A stretch of 64,000 bases of DNA from Pyrenochaeta sp. MPI-SDFR-AT-0127 (lineage: Eukaryota; Ascomycota; Dothideomycetes; Pleosporales; Cucurbitariaceae): contig JAGTJM010000004.1 of the NCBI GenBank assembly GCA_020747015.1, forward strand, positions 620,001 through 684,000, read 5' to 3'. Each line of letters opens with the position of its first letter. Position 1 is the stretch's first letter. The position numbers and the translations under genes are program-made. Positions 1 through 11,234 of the stretch are shown here, piece after piece. The notes under the pieces are model-generated. The model was given only the letters and a program-made list of their open reading frames with translations, did not search any database and was not told the origin of the DNA.

Positions 1-846
1 AGCATGCTCATTGCCTCCGCCTGAAATATGAATGGGGTACAAGTTCTGCTCTTTTCGGTTGGCGATTTCGGCGTCAAGCTGAGACGACGTGAGGTCTGAG
101 ATGGCGGCCCATTGCCCAATACTAGTGTCATCAAAGATGGGAGTGACAACTTGATCTTCGGAAACATCAATGTAGACCGGCCTCCAATATCTTTTCTGGG
201 TCTCGGCGGCATAAAGCTCTTCATAATCCTGCTGAAACCAGTCCGTCTGATACCAAACTGTCTGTCTTTGATTCACCGTGTTCTCGTGTCCGAGGATGCA
301 ATATTGGCGCTCGTTTGGCACGCCATACATACTTACACCTTTTATGGTCATGGGTACACCGGCCGTTGCATTCTCGTAGGTCCAAGGGTCTTTAAGGCCG
401 CATTCTTGGATCCAACTAGGGATCTGCGGAAGAACCTGCATAATTCCCGCAAACAGCGCTTCGGAAGCTGTTCCGGTAGCAGAAACGTGAGTGGAGACAT
501 AGCCAGCAGCTTTCCATTGGCTTAGCCAGGCGTTGTAGGCTGTTGCGTTGACACCTGATATGGTCTCGAATGCAGGTCCCTCCTGCTTGGTCCAAATGCC
601 AGCGTACTTTGCATTGGTAGACGCCCCATATATACTGACTGACATAGGGTGATACCCATCAGCCTTTAATTTCGTGACTTTCGTTTCGTATTCCGTGCCA
701 TTGATGTCATAGAATACGCTCTGATTGATGGGATTTGCTCTTTTCAAATGAGAGATTTGATCGTGCTCGGTCGGTAACGAAGAAACGACGGAAACCAGAG
801 CTATATAATACAACGGATTAAAGAAAAACGAGCAGGGCATGACCAT
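1..846 (-). CDS. Secreted polyglycine-hydrolase-like protein, N-terminal part (partial)
   Basis: An open frame of 282 codons runs from an ATG at 846 to the window edge without a stop, so the 3' part is missing. ATGs at 846 and 840 are in frame; 846 lies in a good context. Residues about 5-25 are hydrophobic and look like a signal peptide ending near a Leu-Pro-Thr. The rest shows repeated units of about 60 residues with a Gly-Tyr-x-Pro near the start and a Tyr-Ala-Gly-Ile-Trp or Phe-Ala-Gly-Ile element, a layout I associate with the repeat domain preceding the beta-lactamase-like domain of fungal polyglycine hydrolases. Those proteases are secreted by maize pathogens and cut the polyglycine linker of plant chitinases. 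The catalytic domain lies outside the window, so activity is unproven. Family assignment is by recognition only. Confidence 0.6.
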   Translation of the reverse strand, partial: MVMPCSFFFNPLYYIALVSVVSSLPTEHDQISHLKRANPINQSVFYDINGTEYETKVTKLKADGYHPMSVSIYGASTNAKYAGIWTKQEGPAFETISGVNATAYNAWLSQWKAAGYVSTHVSATGTASEALFAGIMQVLPQIPSWIQECGLKDPWTYENATAGVPMTIKGVSMYGVPNERQYCILGHENTVNQRQTVWYQTDWFQQDYEELYAAETQKRYWRPVYIDVSEDQVVTPIFDDTSIGQWAAISDLTSSQLDAEIANRKEQNLYPIHISGGGNEHA

Positions 847-1019
847 TGTGACTGCAAAGAGAGAAAAGGGTAAAAAAATGTGAAAACAGCTTTAGCATAA
901 GTTGCTCAATTAGAGCGGATATTCCTGCATCTTTAAGTTACTTTACGATGGGCCTCGGGACGCATGCATAACCTGACCAGGAGATGATCTCCAATGCAAA
1001 GTGGGTCAAGCCGAGCAAC

Positions 1020-1037
1020 GTCAACCCACGGGTTGAC
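1020..1037. promoter_or_regulatory. Palindrome GTCAACCC-AC-GGGTTGAC upstream of the secreted protein gene
   Basis: Two perfect 8-bp inverted arms separated by 2 bp lie about 174 bp upstream of the ATG at 846. Further TTGAC or GTCAA cores occur nearby (about 1003-1008 and 1079-1084). The spacing and symmetry suggest a site for a dimeric regulator. No specific factor can be named. Confidence 0.35.
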
Positions 1038-3096
1038 CCATAACATCGCAACGAGGTGAAGGTTTTCGCCGAAGCAGCGTTGACCAAGAGTTTTGAAAAT
1101 CTCATACTGAACTTGACATACAACGCATCAGGCCTCTGATGTGGCTGCAACACATTCAGAGAGACTATCTGAAAATAGAAAGCATGTTGTCATGCTTGTC
1201 TTCTCGGAGATTTCTCCTAAATATGCGGCGCTAGGACAGTTCTGGCTAGAAGGCTGCTAGCAAGCGTTGTTTTAGAAACAGCCCCTATCGATCGCGGAGC
1301 AACTCTCCCAGAACCCAAACCTCCGAGAATGCCCACATCGCTGTCACATCGAATCCGTACTCGTATTTCGCCACAATCGGCATGGTTCTTGATTAAACTC
1401 ATATAACTCCTGTTCAATCTGTGCCCCCTATGCTTAAAATAGATCGAGGCTCTTCAAAGTCAGACAAGTACCTTGTTATGAGCGTACTGGATTAGAAGAT
1501 CCAAGCTAGATTTGATCACTCAATCTGGGGTGTCCTGGCAGCAGAGCTCGAGCTACCATAGTATCCTCTATGTCTCCAACGCTTTTAGTGCCTATTCCAG
1601 TAACAAGGGCTATAACCACACCCATCGTAAAATCCCACTAAGATATTTCATTGCTTGCGCATGCAATTCCGATGCTACGGCAAAGTGCAACCTCTTGAAT
1701 GATACCAAAACGCCTGAAGTATGAAAGCGTTACGAAAAGATTGCTTGTGACGAGGAATCTAAGTCCATTGCACTGAATTCACTCAAAATCTTAGCATTTC
1801 TCCACTGATATGACAATGTGGTACAGTCTAGAAGAGGCAAATAAGCCCTACCTGATGTACTGCTTGAAACTGTCGCGGTCGGAGGCAACAGTCTGATTTT
1901 CAAAGGGCATGTGATGGTGGCCAGGCCATTTCCACGTAGAAGAAGTAGAACACGAGTATCAAACCTCCTTAGACGCAGTCATTTGTTGTTGTAGAACCGT
2001 ATAGTGACGGGTGTCAGGCCCAAGAGGTGGTTTGCATCCAATCATATCCATGAGATTGTTGACATTCCACTTACCCAAATCGGAAGTCTACTGAAGCGCG
2101 GACAGGGATTTGTTTTCACACAGAGGCAAGAGTGGCTCAATTGAAGGCTACGATTGATTCAGGAGCCAAATGTTATCATGTATATCCGAAATGCACTGCC
2201 GCAAGGTAGCACTACACAAGGCGCTGTTGTACTGATTGGGGTTGATCAACGTCAGGACTCGACCCCTTTGCGCCGAGAATGGTTTTTGTCCAGTTGTTCA
2301 TGCTAGCGCTGTAATAACTCAACTGTAAACACCGTTGAGTCCTCCAGCAAGCTAGAGAGCAGCAGTATTCACATATATGGGATGTGATCCTTACGTCTAA
2401 CGAGAATGGTCATGATGTCGACTAGGACTAACATGGTAGTATTTGTGGTATTATTTTCATTTTTCAATGATTGATCAAACCTGCCATCGATAATAGAACA
2501 GATATCAAACCAATCCCGCATCAGGCGATACTCCCGGCGCAAAGAATCCTTTTCGGAGCGCTCCAACAGGGAACATCTGAGAAGCTAGGGTGGTAGTAGC
2601 GAAAAGTAGGCGAGAGAAGCCAGATAGATTGCTCAAATTGGTGCAGTCCCAGAGGAATGATGATTGAATTTCTGTTGTAGCGAGTGCCCAAGAATATTGC
2701 CTTCGAGCTCACTGGGGGTTCCTCGGAGTCGTGAATACATTGTGATGGTTCCATGAGCTATTTGACTTATGATGATGCAGGCAATAATCGTATCACTAAA
2801 TGGCCTCAGTCCCCCAAGTGCTGTACTCATAGACCCTTCCAACCCCTCAGCTCACATCAAAAACCTCTCACTTGCTTCAGCTTCCAGCAGCCAGTCAACC
2901 TTCATTGCGCGCGATGATAGGTTTCACTGCACCACCTTCTCCACTTCCTCGCTCTTCATGAACCTCAACACCTGCTTCTGTATGCATAAGTAAGCGTTTC
3001 TGTTGATGACGGGCATATTGTAAACTGTAGAGTTCTAGCTCTCTCACGAGGGCCTCAAGTCGATTCCAAACTTGCAGCAGAAATCGGAGCCACTAC

Positions 3097-3128
3097 GAGG
3101 CTCCTGCCTCTAACCTACAATAGGTTAG
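3097..3128. repeat. Two adjacent small inverted repeats
   Basis: GAGGC-TCCT-GCCTC is followed almost directly by CTAACCTA-CAA-TAGGTTAG (3110-3128), both perfect. Another GGTTAG copy follows at about 3134-3139. No gene is near enough to assign a role as terminator or operator. Confidence 0.3.
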
Positions 3129-6100
3129 TTGAAGGTTAGTTGTTCTAGGGAATACAAGTGAATCAAGGCATCCAGGGCCATGTGTTCAGCACGACCTTTG
3201 GGATGAGAGTGAGTCGTTCGTTGTTTTACATGTCGCTAAATACGTGATTACGGCATTTGGAAAAGTCTCTCCTGGTAGGTGTGAGGAGATGAACTTATGC
3301 ATATCGCATCTTGTGTATGAGTCTAACTGGGCATCATGTCTGATGTATCCGGGCATATAGCACCACTACATAGACCTGTAAACCTACGGAAATGGGACCT
3401 CTGCCTCTCAATTTTTCACCAGTTTTTTAAGACCAGTGAGAAAGACAAAATAAGAAAGGTGCTTCTATGTACCTCAGCAATCGACTCAACCAGGCGTTTT
3501 GTCACTATGTATGCGGAGAACCCGAGTAGCCATCTCTCGCACACGTGCGTGAGATAGAGGCTGGACGCATGAGTCTTTATCGAGAATTCAATCAACTATA
3601 AATGCCTCTCGCTCCAGAGTCAGCCGCTGTTGTTGTTGAAGAGCTGTTGCGGGGCTTTGCTGGCCGGAGAGTTTGCTTTATGGTGTTGGTCCGGGGACAC
3701 CTAAGCCTTGCAAGCTTGCGGCTGGCTTTTGTAAACAACAGAATTAAGATCAGTTTGACAGATTGTGTAGCAGCCTCACTTGGATCCATTTTAGCAGAAC
3801 GCTGTTGAGTTCCACAGCTTCAAAAATGGGGTGATGATATTGGGGGTTTGGGCAGAAAACCATATACGTATCTGGCCGGGCGTACGCTGATTGGAGTGAC
3901 GGAAGCCAGGTTGGTGCAGCTGTGAGGGTGCATTGAAAGGCTGGGGTTGTGCGTGCATTTCCGACTGTGTGGTAACCAACAGGCTTCTTCCGGACCCAAA
4001 TTCCGGTCAGGACCAGTGCTTAACGGGGTTCGGGGTATTGTGGCTTAAGCTGATCTGCGAGCCGGAAAGCCGCGAATGGCGCGGAGCCTGAATAACAAAT
4101 CGGCTTAGTTGCACTGACGACTCAAGTCCCCATCTTCAATTTCGACACATCATCGTGATTCGTAAACTCAACTGCGCTTTTGCTTTATACGATGTTTCGA
4201 TGTGAGTGTCCACGCTAATCCGCCAGATGAAATATTTTATAGAGAGTAGTCCGCTCTTCCTTAGGGGCTCTCATTTGCGTAGCTATTCCGCGATGGTTTT
4301 AAAAGGACTTGACCTGACGCAAAAGCAAGAATATGCTTGATTGGGACGCAGGCGAAAGCTGTCACAGCAAAGCTTACCGATGGACAATACCTCGCACATT
4401 CTGGGTGGCGTCTCAGCACGCTAATGCATCGAAATGCCCGCTCCGCCTCAAAGCGAACATGTGTGGGCGTTGGATATGTCTGTGCATTTTTTCCATCGAG
4501 ATCGATAGACGAAACCAGAATTTTTACTTTTGCTTTTGAGGAACCGTTGTGTCACCGCGGCTTCTGAGCTGCCCGCTCCTTGACGCCATCTCGCTGCGCT
4601 ACAGCCACAGTAGGCCTTAACTTTGCGCTCAAGTTACCGTTGCGAAGGAACGCTAACAAGTGCGCATACGACTGCTCCTTGAGTCGAACACAGAAGGAGG
4701 AGGAGGTTCGCCGGTACATGCTGTATGACCGCTTGGGAACAGGGATAAAGAGCTGCAGTAGCTGTTATCAATACTAAAGTAACTTCATGAACCCAAAATA
4801 TGTAATGTGTTCTATGACTAAGTTTTGTATATACTGATTTCATTGTTGAAGCTGTTGAAGCTGCTATGAACTGGGCGCTTGTAATTGCAGAGGAATCGAC
4901 AATGGATTGATGGCTGTCTGGTTCAAACCTGACTCAGTCAACTGAGCACATCAGGGCGCCAGCGGAGCGGGAGGAAGTGGTTTCCCCGCCACACATTGCC
5001 CTGCATATGGACACATCATGATGACACGAGGCCCAATTACCATGCACCATCGTCTCTTGTGGCGCGGAAAATACCGTAAAGTTGTTGGTGATGCTTTCCA
5101 TCCAGCGACAGCTAATGCGCCTTCGAAGCGCAATAAGTCTGTTTCGTCCTAGCGCTGTCATTCCCACAACCCGGCCGAAACCATTCGGTGTCTTCCGATC
5201 ACAGTGGCGCACATAAGCTAATCGAGTGCCCCTTAAGGGCGTCCGTACGAAAGTTTTACTTTGGTGTGGTAACGGCTTCATATCCCTTGACGATGCTATT
5301 GGTCGCTAGAATTTGGCAATGACAAAGCAACAAGGAATGTTTTGCACTGCATTTAGATAGTGAAAATGTGTGATGGGAAACTAAACAAATGGTATCGTGA
5401 TTTTTGATAAGCTCTATTATCATTATGTGGGTGTTGTTTGACGTTCTGAGATGACGATATGAAGAGAGAGCAATTTATGGGCCACTCAGCAATAGTTCTG
5501 TGATGCACATCGGGGGTTAGCCGATATATATCACCAGCGCCAACTAACTGCAAATCAATTATTTTGGGCTGGAGAGATTTAGATCGGGTGACGTCTAATC
5601 TGAGTACAGATGATCCGCCATAGAGGGCACACACACAGCCTCAACATACCAAGCACTAGCCTTCAAAGGCGTCAGTGACATGTCCCGGTCCCTGAATCAT
5701 TTCGCTGCAGGGTTCATTATTACTTCAACGTCGATCATAACACCCATGCAATCATGAAATTTCCAGGAGAAAGATTCGGAACCTCCCCTACCGTTCGTGC
5801 AGAAAGCACAATGGCTGTATTACTTTTCGGCTGTGCTGCCTTTTCACACAATGCCTCGTACTTTCCCCCTTTTTAATGTTTTACCATGACTCTTTCCTGT
5901 GACAGAATTCACAGGTCATAAGCGCCAATTGGACGGCAGCAAGAACTGTACGGGTGTATTCGTTTCCTTTAAGCTGGCATGTTCCGCGTTCTCATCCCCC
6001 CTCAGCTATTGCTTCTTTCATTACTCGGGCCTTCGTTCAATGGCTGCTGAGTTTAGGCACCCTTAAGAGATAGTCTGTGAAGCAGCCACTAACACTAGCA

Positions 6101-6152
6101 CCTGTGGTTGAGAGAATTATGGTTTTTGGTGGCTGAAAGCTAATATAGTGGT

Positions 6153-7827
6153 GTGCCTATATCCCAGGGCATGGTAAAGAATCTGAATCGTGAGTTGGAG
6201 GTATATGAAGATATAGATTGTTTACATACCCCTCAAGTCTACTTTCCATTATCATTGCCATTCTTCCAAGATATACCATTCATTTACACTGCATTCATAA
6301 TGATCACACTCCTCCCATCACACTATGTCCTTCAAGAGGTGACTCAAGATGATCTGGCACTCGCATCACTCGCCTGGGGGTTCACAATCGGGTTTGGGTG
6401 GCTTACCACCTGGACTGCCATCAAACAGACGAGGCAAATTTATATGAGGCTTGGCCTTCGTGTATTCTGTAATGCTTATGTCTGGATGATATGGCTCGAG
6501 ATCCTTGTTTGCCTTATCTTCGGTATCATCTGTTGGTTACATCTTAAAGGCATCATACCCCCAAGGTTAGCCTGAATACCCATGTCATGCTGTAAACGTA
6601 GAATATATGCTAAAACTCTAGGTCTATAGTTTCGCGTTTTATTTCTGCATTCGTATGTACACTTTGATGCATTTCATAACACATGCTAATCTCAGCAGTA
6701 ACAACGTGGGCACTTCAAGTATGTTTTACTAAAACCTTGAATCACCTCAGAATTCACACCCGATTAGGTCCAGTTCCTCCTCCAAATCATTATTAATCGA
6801 TGTTCAATTCTCCTCACCGACAAACGACATGCATACCGTCTTAAGGTCGGCGTCGCCATCTTAATTACTGCTGTCAATATTTCAGTTTACAATATTTGGA
6901 TCCCGGCCCGTCTACAAGTTTCAGAGAAATACATTTGGCTAAACGACTGGTGGGACCGTTGCGAGAAGGTTATCTACCTCATTGTGGACGGAGCGCTTAA
7001 TTTTTACTTTATCCGCATTGTCCAACAAAACTTAGTAAAGCATGGATTAACTAAGTATAAGAGCCTAGTCCGTTTCAATATGTTTATTGTTGGATTCTCT
7101 CTTAGTATGGATGTCCTTATTATCTCTATGATGAGTTTACACAACACATTCGTGTAAGTTTATACATTTTTTTCAATAACGGTGTTAAGAAGAAAAAGAA
7201 GCTCTAGTCGGATGAGGACAGCGGGAAATTGAAACGATCACTAATAGCGGCTTTAGTTACATGCAATTCCATCCCTTCGCCTATATTGTCAAACTCAAGA
7301 TTGAGATGTCAATGGCTGACCTTATTGGAAAGATTGCTAAACGACGCGCCGATGGAATTACTTCCGATAGCAGCCTCCACAACCTCGACGGAGCAAAAAT
7401 GATATATCCAGAGAATAGTTTAGCCTCTAGCTGCAGGAGAAAAGAAATCAGTGTGGATGAAATTGAAGCTATATGCGGAGATGATGTTTCTATCGAAACA
7501 CGAGAAACAACAAAAGCGGAAAACAACATCACCGGTCACGAAGAGGCTAGGAGCGACGTAGGCGATGTAGAGAAGTTTGTTCATCGGTATTCGTCGTCGA
7601 GTTTGCCAGTAGGCGCGGCGATTTCTACTATGACAGAAATTCGCATTGAGGTCAACGCGTCACCGAGTAGTTATGGGCCAAATGGTGCGGCCGCCAGCTC
7701 CGACGAGGAAAGATTAGTAGGGAAGGGCGACAATGACACAATGCCACGAGACCACAAATATATGGGGCACAAGAAGGCAATCGGAACGTCCACAAATATA
7801 TGGGGAAATGAACACCCTTTAAGTTAG
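6153..7827 (+). CDS. Fungal multi-pass integral membrane protein, five exons
   Basis: Spliced model: exons 6153-6565, 6630-6652, 6696-6718, 6768-7153 and 7257-7827 (471 residues). All phases close. The joins rebuild Pro-Pro-Ser-Phe-Ala-Phe-Tyr-Phe, then Thr-Thr-Trp-Ala-Leu-Gln running into Val-Gln-Phe-Leu-Leu-Gln-Ile-Ile-Ile-Asn-Arg, a pattern I recognise from a Pezizomycotina 'integral membrane protein' family with about seven membrane segments. Hydrophobic segments are clear from about residue 42 to 300. The tail from about residue 300 is hydrophilic and presumably cytoplasmic. Exons 2 and 3 are only 23 nt each. The start is uncertain: an in-frame ATG at 6300 would give a shorter amino terminus beginning just before the first membrane segment. 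Function is unknown; a receptor-like role is a guess. Confidence 0.62.
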
Positions 7828-8201
7828 AAATTCTAATGCAGTACAAGTATCGCAGACCTCTACGTCAGCTAGAAAATTGTGATAGTCATACAGAATAGGC
7901 ATTGTTAGCGATTCCGGCGATTGGCATCACATCAACTCCTTCCCCGTCTAGGTTGCAAAGAGTCTGGGTTTGCCACGAAACTGACTTCCAGCGCTACAGC
8001 ACCGCCATTAAGCTCATCTCGCCGACAATACATTACAAGGCGTCTCAGCTTAAGCCTAATTACAGTACAAGATAAGGGTGTATTGCAGCTGTGGTCAGTT
8101 AGCACTAACTTCCATATCAGGCGATCGTACAGTGGCTTACACCCAATGAACAGGCGTCCAGTCTTCGCACGTCCAGTCTTCGCACGTCCAGTCTTCGCAC
8201 C
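7828..8201. other. Intergenic region after the membrane protein gene
   Basis: No gene is recognised. It contains three perfect 15-bp tandem copies at its right end, described separately. Open frames on both strands run through it without family resemblance. Confidence 0.5.
8155..8199. repeat. Three perfect tandem copies of a 15-bp unit
   Basis: The unit CGTCCAGTCTTCGCA is present three times without mismatch. Since 15 is a multiple of three, both strands stay open across it, which inflates the apparent open frames here. Confidence 0.9.
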
Positions 8202-8597
8202 ATGCCTTACTGTCGTACACCCAGCCAGCACCTTGGACTCTCGATCCTCAATGACTTTGTCAACATGATAGTCTACAGATCTCAAATTATCCGGACCGGT
8301 ATCAACCAGCTTACGAATTCGCACATACTCGCCGGCGCAGCCTTGTATGTGGGCTCGAACCTTTTTCTGGGCGTTGGACCGGCAGCGACACTTATTCATC
8401 TCCTCTTAATTTTGACTTTCATCACTAATAGGTTGATGAGACAGGAGAATAAGACGGTCTTTATATGCCGGGAGCTAAGCGATGAGAAGGTGTTCGATTC
8501 ACGCGTACCGAGAGTGTATCTGTATAGTCGGACGGCCATGATGGTAGGGTTCGAAGAAGCTGGCGAGCCTGCTGATATTGCGAAGGTGAAGGACTGA
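8202..8597 (+). CDS. Unrecognised small open reading frame, 131 codons, doubtful
   Basis: An ATG-initiated frame encodes a protein with a hydrophobic stretch at about residues 42-75 that could be one or two membrane segments, followed by a charged tail. I do not recognise a family. An opposite-strand frame (7932-8399) overlaps it and is also open, and the surroundings are full of broken genes. It may be a fragment or chance frame rather than a working gene. Confidence 0.2.
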   Translation: MPYCRTPSQHLGLSILNDFVNMIVYRSQIIRTGINQLTNSHILAGAALYVGSNLFLGVGPAATLIHLLLILTFITNRLMRQENKTVFICRELSDEKVFDSRVPRVYLYSRTAMMVGFEEAGEPADIAKVKD

Positions 8598-8599
8598 GA

Positions 8600-9400
8600 C
8601 GTGACCAAGGTTCAATTTAAGAACAGCGCGCATTGCCGTCATGTACGAGAAGACGAAGCGAAGTATTGGGCGGCGTTGTTTTAAGGCGTGAAATGTAGGG
8701 CCGAGGGCAGTCTAGCTTGTTAACTGAAAGATATAGAGAGACCCGTCACCATTATGTAGAGTTCGAGCGACCAATTGAGGTTATAGAATGGCAGTAGCTC
8801 AATTTCGATTAGATGATCTATGGGTAGAAGGCGGAGATATGTAGAGGATATCGAGCTGCGCTCGGAGCGAGCCGATAGTCTCTTGCGATTCGGCGTTCTG
8901 GCTTTTGAGGTGCTGCTGTTCGGCTTTGATCGTTGCGAAATCGCTTCAGACATTCTTGATGATGCTGCTATGCTGTTAGATTGTTTCTTTCATGCTTACG
9001 GTGAGCTGCACCATTTTCTCTAATTTATTGCTGGCTTCCGCTCGTTCAGGTGAGACGGATTCGCGCCTGGTGAGGAACGTCAGCAGCTGATTCTGGGTCG
9101 AGTGCACCACGCTCGATGGCCCTTTGTCCTGCAACGGCTGTTATCCTGTAGCTCTATCTCCAATCTGTACCGTTCGTAGTGCTGCTGTCCGTGTTTGCAG
9201 CGACTGTTGGGCTTCCAGACCTTTGCGCTCAACTTCCGCGTGCATCCTCTGGTTGAGGCCGGAGGCGGCGTTGATGGGCTCGATTGAGAGAATGTCCGAG
9301 AAGAATGTTCTACTCTTCCAGGACACCAATTTTTTTTCAGTAGACTCTCGCAAGGGCGCGGCCGGAGCGGGTCGGTCAACCTTTCTGCCACCGGTGTCAA
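8600..9400 (-). pseudogene. Coiled-coil protein relic with several in-frame stops
   Basis: Read on the minus strand, one frame from about 9400 down to about 8830 gives a coherent Gln/Glu/Lys/Leu-rich, coiled-coil-like protein (for example Arg-Met-His-Ala-Glu-Val-Glu-Arg-Lys, and later Ser-Gln-Glu-Thr-Ile-Gly-Ser-Leu-Arg-Ala). It is interrupted by four stops: TAG near 9395, TAA at 9141-9143, TAA near 8973 and TGA near 8949. Three of these are explained by C-to-T change in CAA or CAG, which fits repeat-induced point mutation or ordinary decay. The intact parent family was not identified. The region down to 8600 shows nothing further. Confidence 0.4.
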
Positions 9401-9498
9401 TATTCTATGCCAGTTTATATTCACACCTTTAGATATTACTCGCAAGCATACTTACCAAGCTCGACCCTTTCCGCCCTTGTGCTAGTCTTAGTATGCTG

Positions 9499-9830
9499 CT
9501 AGAAGCAAGGTTGCCCGTGCAGGTAGTAATCGGAAGCTCTTCCCCAAGCATCCTCTTGTACGTCGAGCTCCTCGGCCTCCTTCAACCGCCCTTGACTCCA
9601 AAACATTGACACCAGGTAACTGATGCTGGTCAGAGTCTCTTCATGCTCGTCCCCAAACACTATTTTGGCAATCTCCATCACTGCCACGTCCAGCACTTCC
9701 GCCTCCTTCCACCGCCCTTCAACATGGAAGGCCTTTCCAACAGCGCTCCATACGAAGGGCATCCTCGCCTCCTTCGTCACTGACCTATTCAAGTATTCTC
9801 AACTCAGGTCAGGGATGTGCACAACCATAG
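9499..9830 (-). pseudogene. Degenerate TPR repeats of NLR / kinesin-light-chain-like type
   Basis: The minus strand encodes about 1.5 copies of the 42-residue TPR unit typical of fungal NB-ARC-TPR proteins: Glu-Gly-Arg-Trp-Lys-Glu-Ala-Glu, then Gly-Asp-Glu-His-Glu-Glu-Thr-Leu-Thr-Ser, then Gln-Gly-Arg-Leu-Lys-Glu-Ala-Glu-Glu-Leu. A TGA interrupts the frame just upstream (about 9806) and the repeats break off into unrelated sequence at the 3' side. No NB-ARC or effector domain is present nearby, so this is a fragment of a former NLR-like gene. Confidence 0.5.
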
Positions 9831-9849
9831 GCCTTTGAAACTGCGGCTT

Positions 9850-10370
9850 TACCTCTTCTTTCGAAAGCTATACCATCTCTTCATGGTCCATCTGAGTGGA
9901 TGGAGTTCAGGCGGACCTTGTAAAGCAATCGGAACAAGGCATGGCGGGGGCTTGCTCTGGCCTGTGACGTCGCATATCACTCTGCAGGATATCTCTTGAG
10001 CAAGGAGGAGAAAGCGCACCTCCAAGAATGCCAGGCTCATTTCGAGTATAGAACCCCATTTGTGAGATTGCGAGCTCGTTGCGCGATCATTACCACTCTT
10101 CTCGAAAACCCAATCTTATTGATAAAAGTAGTACCTTAAAAAGATAGACCTAACTGTGGAAGGATAGTAAAAAACGAAGTGTAAGTTATATTTGTTCTAC
10201 CGTTCCTATAGCGTCAAAACTTCCTCTTAAGTCTGACCTAAAGAGTAAGAAACAGATGAAATAAGAGACGCTTATCCTAAAGGATGTAACTTGCTGCCTT
10301 ATTTGGTCAAGTAGTCGTCAGCTAAGTTGAAAGTCATAACCAGTGATGCCGTACTTAGGAAAACATCTAA
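9850..10370. other. Intergenic, nothing recognised
   Basis: AT-rich from about 10080 on, with no coding signal. It lies between two gene relics. Confidence 0.5.
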
Positions 10371-10479
10371 GTTAGCCTAAACTAATGTAATTTATACTAT
10401 TGTGGGGAAAGTGGACCAGCCTAAATGCAGGACTGACACAAAGGAAAACACACTGCTTAAAAGGTGTTTGCAGGAAAGG

Positions 10480-10760
10480 CGCAAAATTACTGAGGCCTTT
10501 GTATCTCACCTGGGTCAGGATTTTTTTTTCATAGATAAACGTAGTTTGATCGCGGCAAAGGAGGGTGTCATTCGAGGCAACGGTACCCAGTACGGTTCGC
10601 GGCTTGGCAACCTCTGCCCGCTCAAAATCAATCACCATTACTCGTCCAGTTTCTTCATTCCATAGCATGTTGCGAGGCATGAAGTTTGTATTCCGTGATG
10701 CAGTTCCATGTGTTCTGAGTGCTGGCGATGACGCAGAACTGATTCGCTCTAGGACAAGAA
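10480..10760 (-). pseudogene. Protein-kinase-like fragment
   Basis: On the minus strand the frame reads a degenerate His-Gly...Asn-Met-Leu-Trp-Asn-Glu-Glu-Thr-Gly-Arg-Val-Met-Val-Ile-Asp-Phe-Glu-Arg-Ala-Glu. This resembles the catalytic loop and Asp-Phe-Glu motif of the kinase-like proteins frequent in accessory regions of filamentous fungi. The upstream catalytic-loop positions are altered (Ala-Ser-Arg-Asn where His-Arg-Asp/Gly-Asp is expected). No N-lobe is found upstream and the frame fades downstream. I regard it as a broken copy. Confidence 0.5.
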
Positions 10761-11234
10761 GATCGTGCTGCGCAAGTTGCAGCCACCGGTTCTGTGGAGT
10801 CCATCGAGCTGTCTTTGGCCTTGGTCTGAGCCTGTAGGCATGGTGACCGTCGTCGCCGGGTCCCTGAGATAATTATTTGTTCCATGCCCTCCTCTGGTGA
10901 TCCAGAATGTGAGTTCTAACAACTCTATAGCGGAGGCAGCTCAAAGCAATACGTTATTAGCACTCTCCACATTGTATCTTCCTCTGAATATCTTGTGCTC
11001 TCGCTTCCCATTTCTGTTACATCTGCGTGCGTGGCGGCTGGCGTGGGGCAAATCACTTGTGGCCATTTCATTGGTCCATGGCGAACTCCGAACCCCCGCT
11101 GTGCTACTGGTGCCATCATCGGCTGCATCTAGCAGCGCAATCCATTGCCATGAATCACTCTTGAGCGAACACAATAGTTCAAATTGTTCTAGTTTATTCT
11201 GCCCAATACTCTTTGTCCTGCTGTCGCGACTCTC

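Larger units (their letters stand above)
847..6152. other. Gene-poor region, 5.3 kb, no recognisable gene
   Basis: All open frames here are short (at most 115 codons), overlap on opposite strands, and show no family resemblance or plausible spliced continuation. The region includes the promoter of the left-edge gene, its palindrome, and two adjacent hairpins near 3097-3128. I see no terminal repeats, transposase or reverse-transcriptase motif. It may be decayed repeat sequence, but I could not identify a parent element. Confidence 0.5.

Noticed and set aside
7932..8399. 155-codon minus-strand frame with Ala-Lys-Thr-Gly-Arg repeats
   Set aside because: The repeats come from the 15-bp tandem copies, and the rest resembles no family. 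It overlaps another open frame on the plus strand.
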